NCBI GenBank assembly: GCA_012103075.1
Contig: JAAVLQ010000001.1
Span: 248,001-312,000 of the forward strand
Origin: Brucella cytisi
Lineage (GTDB): Bacteria; Pseudomonadota; Alphaproteobacteria; Rhizobiales; Rhizobiaceae
Length of the DNA stretch: 64,000 nucleotides
Direction of reading: 5' to 3'
Below the pieces are notes generated by a model. The model did no database searches. It was given only the letters and a program-made list of their open reading frames with translations, and was not told where the DNA came from. The stretch's first letter is position 1. Each line of letters begins with the position of its first letter. Below are positions 28,819 to 39,973 of the stretch, piece by piece. Made by a program: the position numbers and the translations under genes.

Positions 28819-29712
28819 ATGTTTAAACGAATATCCCCGCCGGTTCTGCTTTTGCTTCCGGCCATTATCATCCTTGCGGCGGTGGTTCTGTTTCCCCTCG
28901 CGCTTTCGCTTTATTCAAGCTTTACGCCGTTTCGGCTGACGCGCCCTGACAGCCTGTTCAACTTCATCGGCTTACGCAATTATCAGCGCATCATGAGCGA
29001 TTGGGTGTTCTGGGCTGCATTCATCCGCACGGTGATTTTCCTCACCATCGCGCTCAATCTGGAAATGCTGCTCGGCCTTGGCTTGGCGCTGCTCATCAAC
29101 AAGGCGACCCATGGCCAGCGCGTTTTGCGCACGCTGATGATGTTCCCGATGATGTTTTCGCCGGTTCTCGTCGGCTTCCAATTCAAGTTCATGTTCAACG
29201 ACAATATCGGTCTCGTGAACAATGCGCTGCAATCTCTGGGCATCACCAGCCGGGCTATTCCATGGCTGATCGACGGCAATCTGGCGCTGTTTGCGATTTT
29301 ACTGGCAGAAGTCTGGATGTCGACCTCTGTGTTCGCGATCCTCATTCTGGGCGGTCTTCTGTCCATGCCGCAGGACCCGGTTGAAGCCGCGCGCGTTGAT
29401 GGCTGCACGCCATGGCAGACATTCCGCTATGTCATCTGGCCTTATCTGATGCCATTTGCCTTCATCGCAATGACCATTCGTTCGCTCGATGTGGCGCGCG
29501 CTTATGACATTGTGAAGATCATGACCGACGGTGGCCCGGCACGCCGAACCGAGCTGATCTGGACACTGGTCGGGCGCACCGCCTATTCGGATGCGCAGAT
29601 GGGACTGGCCAATGCCATGGCCTATGTCGCGATCCTGCTCTCGATCCTCTTCACCGTAATGTTCTTCCGCAAGCTTGCAGCCGCACGCGCGCAAATTGGA
29701 GCGGAGTGGTAA
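28819..29712 (+). CDS. Sugar ABC transporter permease 1 (MalF/UgpA type)
   Basis: Intact, 297 residues, about six transmembrane helices beginning with PVLLLLPAIIILAAVVLFP. The ATPase-docking EAA loop is EAARVDGCTPWQTFRYVIWP near residue 193. This is the first permease of a CUT1-type importer; it pairs with the protein at 29715. The two genes are separated by two bases. No frame damage. Confidence 0.92.
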   Translation: MFKRISPPVLLLLPAIIILAAVVLFPLALSLYSSFTPFRLTRPDSLFNFIGLRNYQRIMSDWVFWAAFIRTVIFLTIALNLEMLLGLGLALLINKATHGQRVLRTLMMFPMMFSPVLVGFQFKFMFNDNIGLVNNALQSLGITSRAIPWLIDGNLALFAILLAEVWMSTSVFAILILGGLLSMPQDPVEAARVDGCTPWQTFRYVIWPYLMPFAFIAMTIRSLDVARAYDIVKIMTDGGPARRTELIWTLVGRTAYSDAQMGLANAMAYVAILLSILFTVMFFRKLAAARAQIGAEW

Positions 29713-29714
29713 TC

Positions 29715-30593
29715 ATGGCATCAACAACGCTCTCCAATAACCAGCATCGCCTGCTGCGTCGCGTCAAGAAAGTCGCGTACCTTATCGGCCTGTTTCTCGC
29801 GATGACGATCATCTGCCTGCCCGGTCTGTGGATCGTGCTGTCCTCGCTGCGTCCGCCGGTTGAAATCATGGCAAAGCCGCCGGTCTGGATACCGCAGGAA
29901 ATCACGCTTGATGCCTATTATGCGATGTTCTCAGGCGCAGGCGGCGGCGGTATTCCGGTCTGGGATTATTTCCGCAACTCGCTGATTATCTCGGTCACAT
30001 CCACCATCATCGCGCTGATTGTAGGCGTTTCGGGTGGCTATGCCTTCGCGCGCTTCCGCTTCTGGGGCAAGTCGACAACCTTCCTCGGCCTCATGCTGAC
30101 GCGCTCGGTGCCGGGCATTGCCCTGTCGCTGCCGCTGTTCATGCTCTATTCGCGCATCGGCATCATCGATACGCATTTTGGCCTGATCGTCACCTATGTG
30201 GCGCTCAATGTGCCGTTTACGATCTGGTTGATCGACGGCTTCTTCCGTCAGGTGCCGAAGGATCTGGCGGAGGCAGCCCAGATTGATGGCTGCACGCGCT
30301 GGCAGGCCTTCTGGCAGGTGGAATTTCCGCTAGCTGGTCCCGGCATTGCGACCGCAGGCATTTTTGCCTTCCTCACTTCGTGGAACGAATATGCGCTGGC
30401 GTCCCAGCTCACCCGTTCCGTCAATTCCAAGACCCTTCCTGTTGGTCTTCTCGATTACACCGCTGAATTCACCATCGACTGGCGCGGTATGTGCGCGCTG
30501 GCGGTCGTGATGATTATTCCGGCGCTGACCCTCACATTCATCGTCCAGAAGCATCTTGTTGCTGGTCTGACGTTCGGCGCGGTTAAAGGTTGA
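29715..30593 (+). CDS. Sugar ABC transporter permease 2 (MalG/UgpE type)
   Basis: Intact, 292 residues from the ATG at 29715; a GTG at 29706 is in frame but overlaps the preceding gene. Six predicted helices, EAA loop EAAQIDGCTRWQAFWQVEFP near residue 195, and the MalG-type C-terminus VQKHLVAGLTFGAVKG. Forms the heterodimeric channel with the 28819 protein. The ATPase starts seven bases downstream. Confidence 0.92.
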   Translation: MASTTLSNNQHRLLRRVKKVAYLIGLFLAMTIICLPGLWIVLSSLRPPVEIMAKPPVWIPQEITLDAYYAMFSGAGGGGIPVWDYFRNSLIISVTSTIIALIVGVSGGYAFARFRFWGKSTTFLGLMLTRSVPGIALSLPLFMLYSRIGIIDTHFGLIVTYVALNVPFTIWLIDGFFRQVPKDLAEAAQIDGCTRWQAFWQVEFPLAGPGIATAGIFAFLTSWNEYALASQLTRSVNSKTLPVGLLDYTAEFTIDWRGMCALAVVMIIPALTLTFIVQKHLVAGLTFGAVKG

Positions 30594-30599
30594 TATAAA

Positions 30600-31691
<1,092 letters not shown>

Positions 31692-31693
31692 TT

Positions 31694-32805
31694 ATGGCAC
31701 GGATTGAAAAAGTCGAATTGCGCATGGTCGACCTTCCGCCGAAGGTCAAACGTACCGATGCGATCCAGAGCTTTGTCAGTCAGGAAACACCAATCGTCAC
31801 CATCACCGATAGTGATGGTGCGGTGGGTACGGGCTACAGCTACACCATCGGCACTGGCGGCTCGTCCGTCATGCGCCTGTTGAGCGATCATCTGGTGCCG
31901 CTGATTATCAATGAGGATGCGGATTGCATCGAAGCGATCTGGCGCAAGCTCGAATTTGCAACCCACGCCACAACCATCGGCGCGATTACAGCCTTGGCTC
32001 TCGCGGCCATTGATACCGCACTTTGGGATTTGCGTGCCAAGAAACAGAGCCTGCCGCTATGGAAACTTGCGGGTGGTGCGGATCGTTGCCCGCTTTACAC
32101 GACCGAAGGCGGCTGGCTGCATATCGAAAAAGAAGCGCTGGTCGAGGATGCGCTGCAAGCCAAAGCCAAGGGTTTCTCCGGCTCTAAGATGAAGATCGGC
32201 AAGCCACATGGTTCGGAAGACTATGCGCGTCTTTCCGCTGTTCGTGCAGCCGTGGGGACGGCTTTGAGATCATGACCGATTGCAATCAGGGCTTTACGGT
32301 GGACGAAGCCATTCGCCGCGCCGAGCGCCTGAAAGAGCTTGATCTGGCGTGGATCGAAGAACCGCTTCCCGCGGATGATCTTGACGGGCACATCCGCCTG
32401 ACCCGTTCCACCCCGACACCGATTGCGGTGGGTGAATCAATCTATTCGATCCGCCATTTCCGCGAATATATGCAGAAGGGCGCTTGCTCCATCGTTCAGG
32501 TGGATGTGGCGCGTATCGGCGGCATCACGCCATGGCTGAAAGTGGCACACGCCGCAGAAGCCTTCGACATTCCCGTCTGCCCGCACTTCCTGATGGAACT
32601 GCATGTCAGCCTTACCTGTGCCGTTCAGAACGGGCGCTATGTCGAATATATTCCGCAGCTTGATGATCTGACCACCAAGGGCATGGAAATCCGTGATGGC
32701 CACGCCATCGCACCATCCGAACCGGGCATTGGTATTTCGTGGGATTGGGATGCCGTGCGCGCGCGCTCCGTTTCCGAATTCACCCGCGAGATCGTGAGAT
32801 CGTGA
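31694..32805 (+). CDS. Mandelate racemase/enolase-superfamily acid-sugar dehydratase, frameshifted
   Basis: About 371 residues. Barrel residues of the mandelate-racemase group are visible: KMKIG (Lys-x-Lys, near residue 165), Mg ligands in MTDCNQG, WIEEP and VGES, and the general-base His in CPHFLME. These point to dehydration or epimerisation of an acid sugar. The frame breaks near 32262 (one base lost before GFEIMTDCNQG). It is a different subgroup from the L-fuconate dehydratase at 36465, so the operon encodes two enolase-superfamily enzymes. Substrate unknown. The TGA stop overlaps the mutarotase start (TGATG). Confidence 0.85.
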
Positions 32806-33136
32806 TGTCGCAAAGAATGGGGATGGTGATCGGGCTTCACCCTGAGAAGATTGCAGAATATAAAAGCTGCATGCGAGCGTGTGGCCGGAAATTCTGGCAC
32901 TCATTTCCGAGTGCAACATCACCAATTACACGATCTTTCTCAAAGAGCCTGAGAACCTGCTGTTTGGCACATGGGACTATGTCGGCACTGACTTTGAAGC
33001 CGACATGAAGAAGATGGCCGATAATCCTAAAAATCAGGAATGGTGGTCGGTCTGTATGCCATGCCAGAAGCCGCTTGAAACCCGTAAAGAGGGTGAGTGG
33101 TGGGCAATGATGGAGGAGGTTTTCCATCATGACTGA
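32805..33136 (+). CDS. RhaM-type sugar mutarotase (L-rhamnose mutarotase family), frameshifted
   Basis: About 110 residues, matching the L-rhamnose mutarotase family (COG3254). Segments MGMVIGLHPEKIAEYK, LHASVWPEILALIS, NITNYTIFLKEPENLLFG and EWWSVCMPCQKPLE are typical, including the Tyr, Trp and His residues around the active site. One base is missing near 32870 (YKS to LHASVWP). It interconverts anomers of the imported deoxysugar, which speeds its oxidation. The gene starts inside the stop of the preceding one and overlaps the following gene by eight bases. Confidence 0.85.
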
Positions 33137-34210
33137 ACCTTTTGATCCAAAAACCTGCGCCAGTGGTGGGCGAAGCCGTCTGAGCCAAAACCGATTGTGA
33201 TTTTCGGCGCGGGCAGCATCGTCGGCGACGCGCATTTGCCAGCCTACAAGAAGGGCGGCTTCCCGGTTGCGGGTATTTTCGATCCTAATTTTGAGAAGGC
33301 CAAAGAACTCGCCGACAAATGGAATGTGAAGGCTTTTGCAAGCCTTGAAGAGGTGCTTGCGGTTGAAGGCGCGATCTTTGATCTCGCTACGCCGCCGTCG
33401 GCCCATGCTTCGATCCTCGCGCAATTGCCGGCAAGCTCCGCTTGTCTCATCCAAAAGCCGATGGGCAGCGACTTGGCTAGCGCCACGGAAATCCTGAAGG
33501 TCTGCCATTTGCGCGATCTCAAGGCTGCGGTGAATTTCCAGCTGCGCTTTGCGCCGATGATGCTCGCGCTTTACGACGCCGCCGTCGATAAGGGCCTGCT
33601 GGGCGAAGTCGTGGATTTCGACGCATGGCTGGCGCTTGCCACGCCATGGGGTCTGTGGCCGTTCCTGAAAGGTCTGCCGCGCATCGAGATCGCCATGCAC
33701 TCGATCCATTATCTCGATTTCGTGCGCGGGCTGCTTGGCAATCCGCAAGGCGTTCACGCCAAGACCATCGGTCATCCGAACCATGAAGTCGCACAGACCC
33801 GCACGGCTGCAATCCTCGATTATGGCAACCGCGTGCGTTGTGCGCTGTCGATAAATCACGACCATGATTTTGGCCGCAAATTTCAGGCCTGCGAGTTCCG
33901 CATTTCAGGCACTGATGGCGCTGCCTATGTGAAACTGGGCGTCAATCTCGACTATCCGCGTGGCGAGCCGGACGAGCTCTGGATCAAGCCAAAAGGCGGG
34001 GACGACTGGGTGCAGGTCGCACTTGAAGGCGCATGGTTCCCGGATGCATTCTTGAACCGCATGGCACAGTTGCAGCGCTTCGCGACTGGCGAAGATGCAG
34101 AGCTTATCGGCTCGGTTGAGGATGCCCGGCACACCATGGCGCTGGTCGAAGCCGCCTATCAGTCAAGCGCTGCGCCCGCTACGCCGCTTGCCGCAAAACC
34201 GGAGGTGTGA
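33129..34210 (+). CDS. Gfo/Idh/MocA-family NAD(P)-dependent oxidoreductase, frameshifted
   Basis: About 360 residues. The Rossmann motif is [20 protein letters not shown], here preceded by about 18 residues ([17 protein letters not shown]). The conserved KP of the family is in [11 protein letters not shown]. The frame breaks near 33160 (one base lost). It is the best candidate for the missing L-fucose 1-dehydrogenase of the pathway, though many family members act on other cyclic polyols (inference). It starts inside the mutarotase gene, so expression is coupled. Confidence 0.82.
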
Positions 34211-34212
34211 TT

Positions 34213-34659
34213 ATGGCCGAACAGAAAATCTACTACGAAGATTATGAAATGAACCATGTGCGCCTCACGACGGGCCGCACGATCACTGAAACGGATTTCG
34301 TGGTTCATGCCGGGCATACGGGCGATTTCTTTCCGCATCATATGGATGCGGAGTTTGCTAAGACCCTGCCGGGTGGCCAGCGCATTGCTCATGGCACGAT
34401 GATCTTTGCAATTGGTGTCGGATTGACCGCAACGCTGATCAATCCGGTTGCATTTTCCTATGGTTATGATCGTCTGCGCTTTATTCGTCCGGTTCATATC
34501 GGAGATACGATCCGCACGCGCGTGACAATCAGCGCCAAGGAAGATGACCCAAAGAGGGCCAATATGGGCCGCGTTACCGAGCGGTGCGAAGTGCTTAATC
34601 AGCGGGATGAAGTGGTGCTGGCTTGCGACCACATCCCGCTTGTCGAACGGAGGGCTTGA
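34213..34659 (+). CDS. MaoC-family hot-dog hydratase
   Basis: Intact, 148 residues. Start ATG 34213 follows GGAGGTG at the right distance. The MaoC hydratase motif appears as [21 protein letters not shown], with catalytic Asp and His, then [14 protein letters not shown]. Such proteins hydrate enoyl-CoA or similar substrates. No CoA step is needed in the L-fucose route, so this is an outlier among its neighbours. The nearby CoA-transferase at 23209 may be its partner. Substrate unknown. Confidence 0.85.
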   Translation: MAEQKIYYEDYEMNHVRLTTGRTITETDFVVHAGHTGDFFPHHMDAEFAKTLPGGQRIAHGTMIFAIGVGLTATLINPVAFSYGYDRLRFIRPVHIGDTIRTRVTISAKEDDPKRANMGRVTERCEVLNQRDEVVLACDHIPLVERRA

Positions 34660-34661
34660 AA

Positions 34662-35395
34662 ATGACGATACGATTTGATGGAAAAACCGCACTGGTGACG
34701 GCCGCCGCTCAGGGCATTGGCCGTGCAAGTGCGCTGGCTTTTGCGGAAGCTGGCGCCAAGGTCTACGCGACCGATATCAACGAGGCGGCACTCAAGGAAA
34801 TCGAAGGCGTTTCGGGCATTATCACCCGCAAGCTCAATGTGCTTGACGAGGCGGAAGTGAAGGCCGCGGTCGCCGAGATCGGCGTGTCGATATCCTGTTC
34901 AACTGCGCGGGCGTCGTCCATGGCGGCTCAATCCTTGAGATGAAGGACGAAGACCTCGACTTTGCCGTCAATCTCAACGTCAAGGCCATGATCCGCACCA
35001 TTCGTGCAGTGCTGCCGGGAATGCTGGAGCGCAAGGACGGTTCTATCGTCAACATGGCGTCGGTCGCTTCGAGCGTGAAGGGCGTGCCGAACCGCTTTGC
35101 TTATGGCGTCACCAAGGCGGCTGTCATCGGCCTCACCAAGGCTGTCGCTGCCGACTACGTCGCCAAGGGCATCCGCTGCAACGCCATCTGCCCCGGTACG
35201 GTTGAAAGCCCGTCGCTGCAGGACCGTCTGCGTTCGCAGGGCGATTATGAAGAACAGCGCGCTGCATTCATCGCGCGTCAGCCTATTGGCCGTATCGGTC
35301 AGCCGGAAGAAATCGCCGATCTCGCGGTCTATCTCGCAGGTGCCACGTACACAACCGGTCAGGCTTATAACATTGATGGAGGCTGGACGATCTAG
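34662..35395 (+). CDS. Short-chain dehydrogenase, probable 2-keto-3-deoxy-L-fuconate dehydrogenase, frameshifted
   Basis: About 245 residues. NAD-binding TAAAQGIGRASALAFAEAG, NCAG motif (after repair), catalytic Ser and Tyr-x3-Lys in MASVASSVKGVPNRFAYGVTK. It closely resembles the DHRS6/BDH2 group; the Xanthomonas 2-keto-3-deoxy-L-fuconate dehydrogenase is described in that group. Product would be 2,4-diketo-3-deoxy-L-fuconate. One C is missing near 34882. It lies just before the FAH-family hydrolase that would cleave the product, which supports the assignment. Confidence 0.87.
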
Positions 35396-35457
35396 GGTAG
35401 TCGATATTCAGGCTCTGGCGGCCTGCAAATGGCACTTTTCTGCGCTTGCCTAGGCCC

Positions 35458-35475
35458 ATGTACCTATAAGTACAT
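35458..35475. promoter_or_regulatory. Inverted repeat in the gap before the FAH-family gene
   Basis: ATGTAC-CTATAA-GTACAT, perfect 6-base arms, in the 189-base gap between the SDR and the hydrolase. This is the largest gap inside the operon, so an internal promoter or operator is possible. No terminator was seen here. Confidence 0.4.
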
Positions 35476-35584
35476 TCCGCTCCGGTTCTCGAAAAACACC
35501 ATTTTCGGCACGCCATAACCAGAATCTCAACCTTCCTAGGCTCCCCATCGTTACCAATTCAGCATCCCCACAAGGAGTAAACTC

Positions 35585-36432
35585 ATGAAATTTCTTCGCT
35601 ATGGCGAAACCGGTCAGGAAAAGCCGGGCCTTCTCGATGCGGACGGCGATATCCGTGATCTTTCCGCCCATGTAGGCGATCTTTCCGGCGCGGCTCTGTC
35701 CCCGGATGCACTGGCCAAGCTCGGTGCGATCGATATCAATTCGTTGCCGAAGGTCGAAGGCAACCCACGCCTCGGTCCATGCGTTGCAGGCACCGGCAAG
35801 TTCATCTGCATTGGCCTCAACTATGCCGATCATGCTGCAGAATCCGGCATGGCAGTGCCGCCGGAGCCCGTTATTTTCATGAAGGCAACTTCGGCCATCG
35901 TTGGCCCTAATGACGATCTGCTCATCCCGCGCGGTTCGGAAAAAGACCGACTGGGAAGTCGAACTCGGCATCGTTATCGGCAAGACCGCGAAATATGTTT
36001 CGGAAGATGATGCGCTTGATTACGTCGCGGGCTACTGCACGCTGCACGACGTCTCGGAACGTGCTTTCCAGATCGAGCGCGCCGGTCAGTGGACCAAGGG
36101 CAAATCCTGCGACACGTTCGGCCCGACCGGCCCATGGCTGGTGACGAAGGACGAAGTTGCCGACCCGCAGAACCTTGGCATGTGGCTCAAGGTCAATGGC
36201 GAAACCATGCAGGACGGCTCGACCAAGACCATGGTCTATGGCGTACGCCACCTCGTTTCCTATCTCTCGCAGTTCATGTCTTTGCAGCCGGGCGATATCA
36301 TCTCCACCGGCACGCCTCCCCGGCGTTGGCATGGGCATGAAGCCACCGCGCTATCTCAAGGCTGGCGACGTTGTCGAACTCGGCATCGAAGGTCTCGGCA
36401 CGCAGAAGCAGAACGTGCGCGCTGACGTTTAA
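35585..36432 (+). CDS. FAH-family hydrolase, probable 2,4-diketo-3-deoxy-L-fuconate hydrolase, frameshifted
   Basis: About 281 residues of the fumarylacetoacetate hydrolase fold: KFICIGLNYADHAAE, metal ligands in DWEVELGIVIGK, then ERAGQWTKGKSCDTFGP and GDIISTGTPPGVGMGMKPP. Expected to split the diketo acid into pyruvate and L-lactate in the cytoplasm. Both breaks are single extra bases in runs: an A in the A-run near 35941 and a C in the CCCC near 36318. Ribosome site AAGGAGTAAAC precedes the ATG. Followed by L-fuconate dehydratase after 32 bases. Confidence 0.87.
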
Positions 36433-36464
36433 CTTTTTGAGCATGCTCTGATCACGGATAAATC

Positions 36465-37742
36465 ATGACGAAAATCACTGATCTGCGCGTCTTCGATCTC
36501 CGCTTCCCGACTTCGCAAAGTCTGGACGGCTCTGACGCGATGAACCCGGACCCGGACTATTCGGCAGCCTATGTTATCCTCGATACGGATGACGAGGCGC
36601 TGAAGGGCCATGGCCTCACCTTCACCATTGGACGCGGCAACGACATTTGCTGTCAGGCGATTCTCGCCATGCGTCATCTGGTCGTGGGTGCCTCGATGGA
36701 TGATTTCCTCGCGGCCCCCGGCAAGTTCTGGCGCTACCTGACCGGTGACAGCCAGCTGCGCTGGATCGGCCCGGACAAGGGCGCGATGCATCTTGCCACC
36801 GGCGCTGTCGTCAACGCCTTCTGGGATTTGGCTGCAAAGCAGGCTGGTAAGCCGGTATGGCGGCTTGTGGCCGACATGTCGCCGGAAGAAATCGCCGATA
36901 TCGTCGATTATCGCTACCTCACCGATGCGCTGACCCGCGACGAAGCTGTCGAAATTCTGCGTAAAGCGGAAGCCAGCAAGGCCGAGCGTATCGCGAAGCT
37001 CGAAGCCGAGGGTTATCCTTGCTACACGACGTCTGCTGGCTGGCTCGGCTATGACGATGACAAGCTGCGTCGTCTTTGCCGTGAAGCGATTGATGAAGGC
37101 TTCAATCATGTAAAGATGAAGGTTGGTCGCGATCTGGAAGACGATATTCGTCGTCTCACCATCGCACGTGAAGTAATCGGCCCGGATCGTTATCTGATGA
37201 TCGACGCCAATCAGGTCTGGGAAGTCGATCAGGCAATTGAGTGGGTCAACAAGCTTGCCTTCTCCAAGCCCTTCTTCATCGAAGAGCCGACCAGCCCGGA
37301 TGATGTTGCAGGCCATCGCAAGATCCGCGAAGCCATTGGCGATGTGAAGGTTGCGACTGGTGAAATGTGCCAGAACCGCATCATGTTCAAGCAGTTCATC
37401 GCAGAAGGCGCTATCGACATCGTTCAGATCGATTCATGCCGTATGGGTGGCCTGAATGAAGTTCTGGCCGTGCTGCTGATTGCTGCAAAATACAACAAGC
37501 CGGTTTGGCCACATGCGGGCGGCGTTGGCCTGTGTGAATATGTCCAGCACCTTTCCATGATCGACTATGTGGCCGTTTCCGGCGCCATGGACGGTCGTGT
37601 GATCGAATATGTCGATCACCTGCACGAACATTTCATCGAGCCATGCATCATCAAGGATGCGGCCTATATGCCGCCATCGCTGCCGGGCTTCTCGATTGAA
37701 ATGAAACCGCAGTCGATTGCGGAATATACGTTCAAGGGTTGA
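36465..37742 (+). CDS. fucD: L-fuconate dehydratase
   Basis: Intact, 425 residues, of the L-fuconate dehydratase/ENOSF1 group in the enolase superfamily. Visible residues are the Lys-x-Lys in HVKMKVGRD (near residue 218), Mg ligands in MIDANQVW, FIEEPTSPDD and ATGEMCQNR, and the catalytic His in VWPHAGGVGLCEY. Removes water from L-fuconate to give 2-keto-3-deoxy-L-fuconate, the substrate of the SDR at 34662. Last gene of the operon, followed by a terminator. The group assignment is strong and anchors the whole operon to an L-fucose-type pathway. Confidence 0.92.
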   Translation: MTKITDLRVFDLRFPTSQSLDGSDAMNPDPDYSAAYVILDTDDEALKGHGLTFTIGRGNDICCQAILAMRHLVVGASMDDFLAAPGKFWRYLTGDSQLRWIGPDKGAMHLATGAVVNAFWDLAAKQAGKPVWRLVADMSPEEIADIVDYRYLTDALTRDEAVEILRKAEASKAERIAKLEAEGYPCYTTSAGWLGYDDDKLRRLCREAIDEGFNHVKMKVGRDLEDDIRRLTIAREVIGPDRYLMIDANQVWEVDQAIEWVNKLAFSKPFFIEEPTSPDDVAGHRKIREAIGDVKVATGEMCQNRIMFKQFIAEGAIDIVQIDSCRMGGLNEVLAVLLIAAKYNKPVWPHAGGVGLCEYVQHLSMIDYVAVSGAMDGRVIEYVDHLHEHFIEPCIIKDAAYMPPSLPGFSIEMKPQSIAEYTFKG

Positions 37743-37771
37743 AAGCCAGTTTTTAGCTTATCGTAAAATAA

Positions 37772-37797
37772 AAAGCCGCGCTGAAAAGTGCGGCTTT
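37772..37797. terminator. Terminator after fucD
   Basis: Perfect stem AAAGCCGC / GCGGCTTT with GCTGAAAAGT loop and trailing TGCTTTT. It lies between convergent fucD and the YdcZ-family gene. Confidence 0.85.
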
Positions 37798-37801
37798 GCT
37801 T

Positions 37802-38242
37802 TTAGAGAAAGCGGATCATCAGTGCGCCGGAAAGCAACAGAACCGCACCAACAATGCGCCCGGCGGTGATTTCACGCACCGCAACGCCCATGAAACCGAT
37901 GCGGTCAGCAGCCAGTCCGGCCATCAATTGTCCAGCAACAGCAAGCCCCATCACGGCAGCAGCCCCGATGCGCGGCGTCAGCAACACCGATGCGGTTACA
38001 TAGATACAGCCAAGCGCACCGCCAGCCACGAACAGCCAGCCCGCAGGCACGTTGAACGCTGGCATTGCACCCGTCGCGCGGGCGGTAATTCCGGCGATAA
38101 CGGCAAGGATGACAGCTCCCGAAAGGAACGAAATTGCAGCAGCCGTCACCGGCGACCCCAATCCACGAGCCAAGGCTGCATTGATAGGCGCCTGAATAGC
38201 AATACAGGCACCGGAAAGGATGCCGAACAACGTCCAGAGCAT
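37802..38242 (-). CDS. YdcZ-family (DUF606) small membrane transporter
   Basis: Intact, 146 residues, with about five hydrophobic helices. Conserved YdcZ/DUF606 features include QAPINAALARGLGSPVTAA and GAVILLSGALM-like C-terminal helix. Family proteins are relatives of DMT exporters and often form pairs, but only one copy is here. Substrate unknown. It sits apart from the fucose operon, facing it across the terminator. Confidence 0.87.
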   Translation of the reverse strand: MLWTLFGILSGACIAIQAPINAALARGLGSPVTAAAISFLSGAVILAVIAGITARATGAMPAFNVPAGWLFVAGGALGCIYVTASVLLTPRIGAAAVMGLAVAGQLMAGLAADRIGFMGVAVREITAGRIVGAVLLLSGALMIRFL

Positions 38243-38399
38243 GGAGATTTCCTCGCTTGGTGAAGAACCCGAAGGAACAAATGGAATGATTAGTCCTTGC
38301 AGAGGATAATCGTCAGGTCAATATTTCGAACATGATCACGCCGAATACAGAGGCCTGATTGAACAAGTATTTTTGCGACAACTATTGAAGGGCTTAAAA

Positions 38400-38475
38400 T
38401 GGTGCCCGGAGGCGGATTCGAACCACCGACACGCGGATTTTCAATCCGCTGCTCTACCAACTGAGCTATCCGGGC
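38400..38475 (-). tRNA. tRNA-Phe (GAA)
   Basis: On the minus strand the 76-base sequence starts GCCCGGATAGCTCAG, has the anticodon loop TTGAAAA (anticodon GAA), the T-loop GGTTCGAATCC, and an encoded CCA end. All four stems pair. Confidence 0.97.
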
Positions 38476-38645
38476 ATCCGTAACAAGCAGCTAGCTCGTT
38501 CGAGGCGGCGTTGGTTCCCGCCGGAAGTGGGTGGGTTATAGCATTAAATTTCGCGCTGTCCAGCACCGTATCGCAATTTTATCAGCTTTTCTCACATCTT
38601 TGATAAATAACTGATTTTGTTGGAGGAAGCCACTTTGAGAGAGGC

Positions 38646-38862
38646 TTAGTTTCCTTCTTCTTCCTCTTCGTCAATCGGCTTTCCCGGCAGGACATAGCTG
38701 CCGGATAGCCAGCGATTGAGGTCGATGCTTTTACAGCGTGGCGAACAGAACGGATAGGATTCTGCGCGATGAAGGCTTTCCGCATTCCGGGCAGGGGCGC
38801 GTCGGACGCAATGGCGTCACTCGTGCACCTGCTGCGGTCGATATGTCCTTCTTGTCGCTCAT
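38646..38862 (-). CDS. yacG: DNA gyrase inhibitor YacG (zinc protein), frameshifted
   Basis: About 71 residues. Four zinc-binding cysteines appear in CPECGKPS and [16 protein letters not shown], followed by an acidic C-terminus (DEEEEEGN). The family binds GyrB and inhibits gyrase. The frame breaks near 38772 between the two Cys pairs (a GC lost from a GCGC run, or one extra base). Too short for its parts to stand out as open frames. Eight bases separate its start from maf, a common pairing in alphaproteobacteria. Confidence 0.85.
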
Positions 38863-38870
38863 ACCTGCTC

Positions 38871-39496
38871 TCAGACTTTCCCGCTGTTCCAGTTAGCGTA
38901 AACCGGGTAGTCGACGTCGTTCAGCAGGCTGATAGTTTCCTGCAGCGGCAATCCCACGACGTTTGTATAGGAGCCAACCAGCTTCACGACGAAACTACCG
39001 GCTAGTCCCCGGATTGCATAGCCGCCCGCTTTCCCTCGCCATTCACCAGACGAGAGATATGCATCCATCTGCTGGCGGATAACCGTTCAAAACGCAATCG
39101 TGTTTCAACCAGTGTCTGGCGCAAGTTCCCATTCGGCAAGACAAGGCTCACTCCTGTGAAAACCTTGTGCGTGCGCCCGGAAAGCAGCCGCAGACATTCT
39201 CTTGCCTCGTCGGCAATCTCCGTTTTGGGGAGAATGCGCCGGCCCACGGCCACAACAGTATCGGCAGCAAGAATGAAGGCACCGGCGAAATTCGCATCGT
39301 CCTTCAGCTGCTCTTGTGCCTTGCGCGCCTTCTCCCGCGACAGACGTCGCGCCAGCGAGCGCGGGTGTTCCGCGCGCTGCGGCGTTTCATCTATATCGGC
39401 CGGATGAATGTGGTCCGGTTCGATGCCTGTCTGCCCCAGAAGCTCGATCCTGCGTGGAGAACCGGAGGCAAGAACCAGCTTGTGTTGCGCGCTCAT
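38871..39496 (-). CDS. maf: Maf-like nucleoside triphosphate pyrophosphatase, frameshifted
   Basis: About 209 residues. The N-terminal signature [14 protein letters not shown], the catalytic Asp region [15 protein letters not shown] and the C-terminal [20 protein letters not shown] are all Maf. Family members hydrolyse non-canonical or excess NTPs (for example dTTP or UTP) to the monophosphates. One C is missing near 39072 between RLSA and [10 protein letters not shown]. Lies between infA and yacG as in other Rhizobiales. Confidence 0.9.
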
Positions 39497-39529
39497 CGAA
39501 TAGACATTTCCGGAACGGGAACGGATTGC

Positions 39530-39748
39530 TTACTTGAAGCGGTAGGTGATGCGGCCCTTGGTCAGATCGTAAGGGGTCATCTCAACCAGAACCTTGTCGC
39601 CGGCCAGAACGCGGATGCGATTCTTGCGCATACGGCCTGCCGTATGGGCGATGATTTCATGTTCGTTTTCGAGCTTTACGCGGAACATTGCATTCGGCAG
39701 CAGTTCCGTAACAACACCCGGAAATTCTAGGACTTCTTCTTTCGCCAT
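39530..39748 (-). CDS. infA: Translation initiation factor IF-1
   Basis: Intact, 72 residues, full length for IF-1. S1/OB-fold sequence with [21 protein letters not shown] and [19 protein letters not shown]. Binds the 30S A site during initiation. Good example of an essential gene undisturbed in this window. Only 33 bases separate it from maf, so co-transcription is likely. Confidence 0.97.
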   Translation of the reverse strand: MAKEEVLEFPGVVTELLPNAMFRVKLENEHEIIAHTAGRMRKNRIRVLAGDKVLVEMTPYDLTKGRITYRFK

Positions 39749-39871
39749 GCGATACCTGTGTCTTTCTTTGATAAAATGCCGCTCTCGAGCGGTCTTTAGG
39801 TCGGAATTTGCGCGGAACCTATATGATTAGGCGGCATTTGTGAACAACGGAATTCCGTGAACTTGATGCTG

Positions 39872-39973
39872 GAGCATTTCCAGCAAAAGTGCGAAGCCAT
39901 TTTGCGTCGGATAATGCGACAAAACAAACAGTTAGAACGGTTCCGCCGATTCCGTATTAGCCGGAACCGTTCT
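39872..39973 (+). repeat. Bipartite palindromic repeat, copy B
   Basis: Module 1 (GAGCATTTCCAGC, AAAAGTGCGAAGC, GGATAATGCG) is almost identical to copy A. Module 2 is a 12-bp hairpin AGAACGGTTCCG / CGGAACCGTTCT with a 16-base loop; compared with copy A one G-C pair is replaced by A-T on both arms. The loop and right arm encode the C-terminus and stop of the phosphatase gene at 39957. Confidence 0.8.

Noticed and set aside
38400-38570. Integrated element at the tRNA-Phe gene
   Set aside because: No integrase gene or direct repeat of the tRNA 3' end was found; flanking genes are housekeeping.
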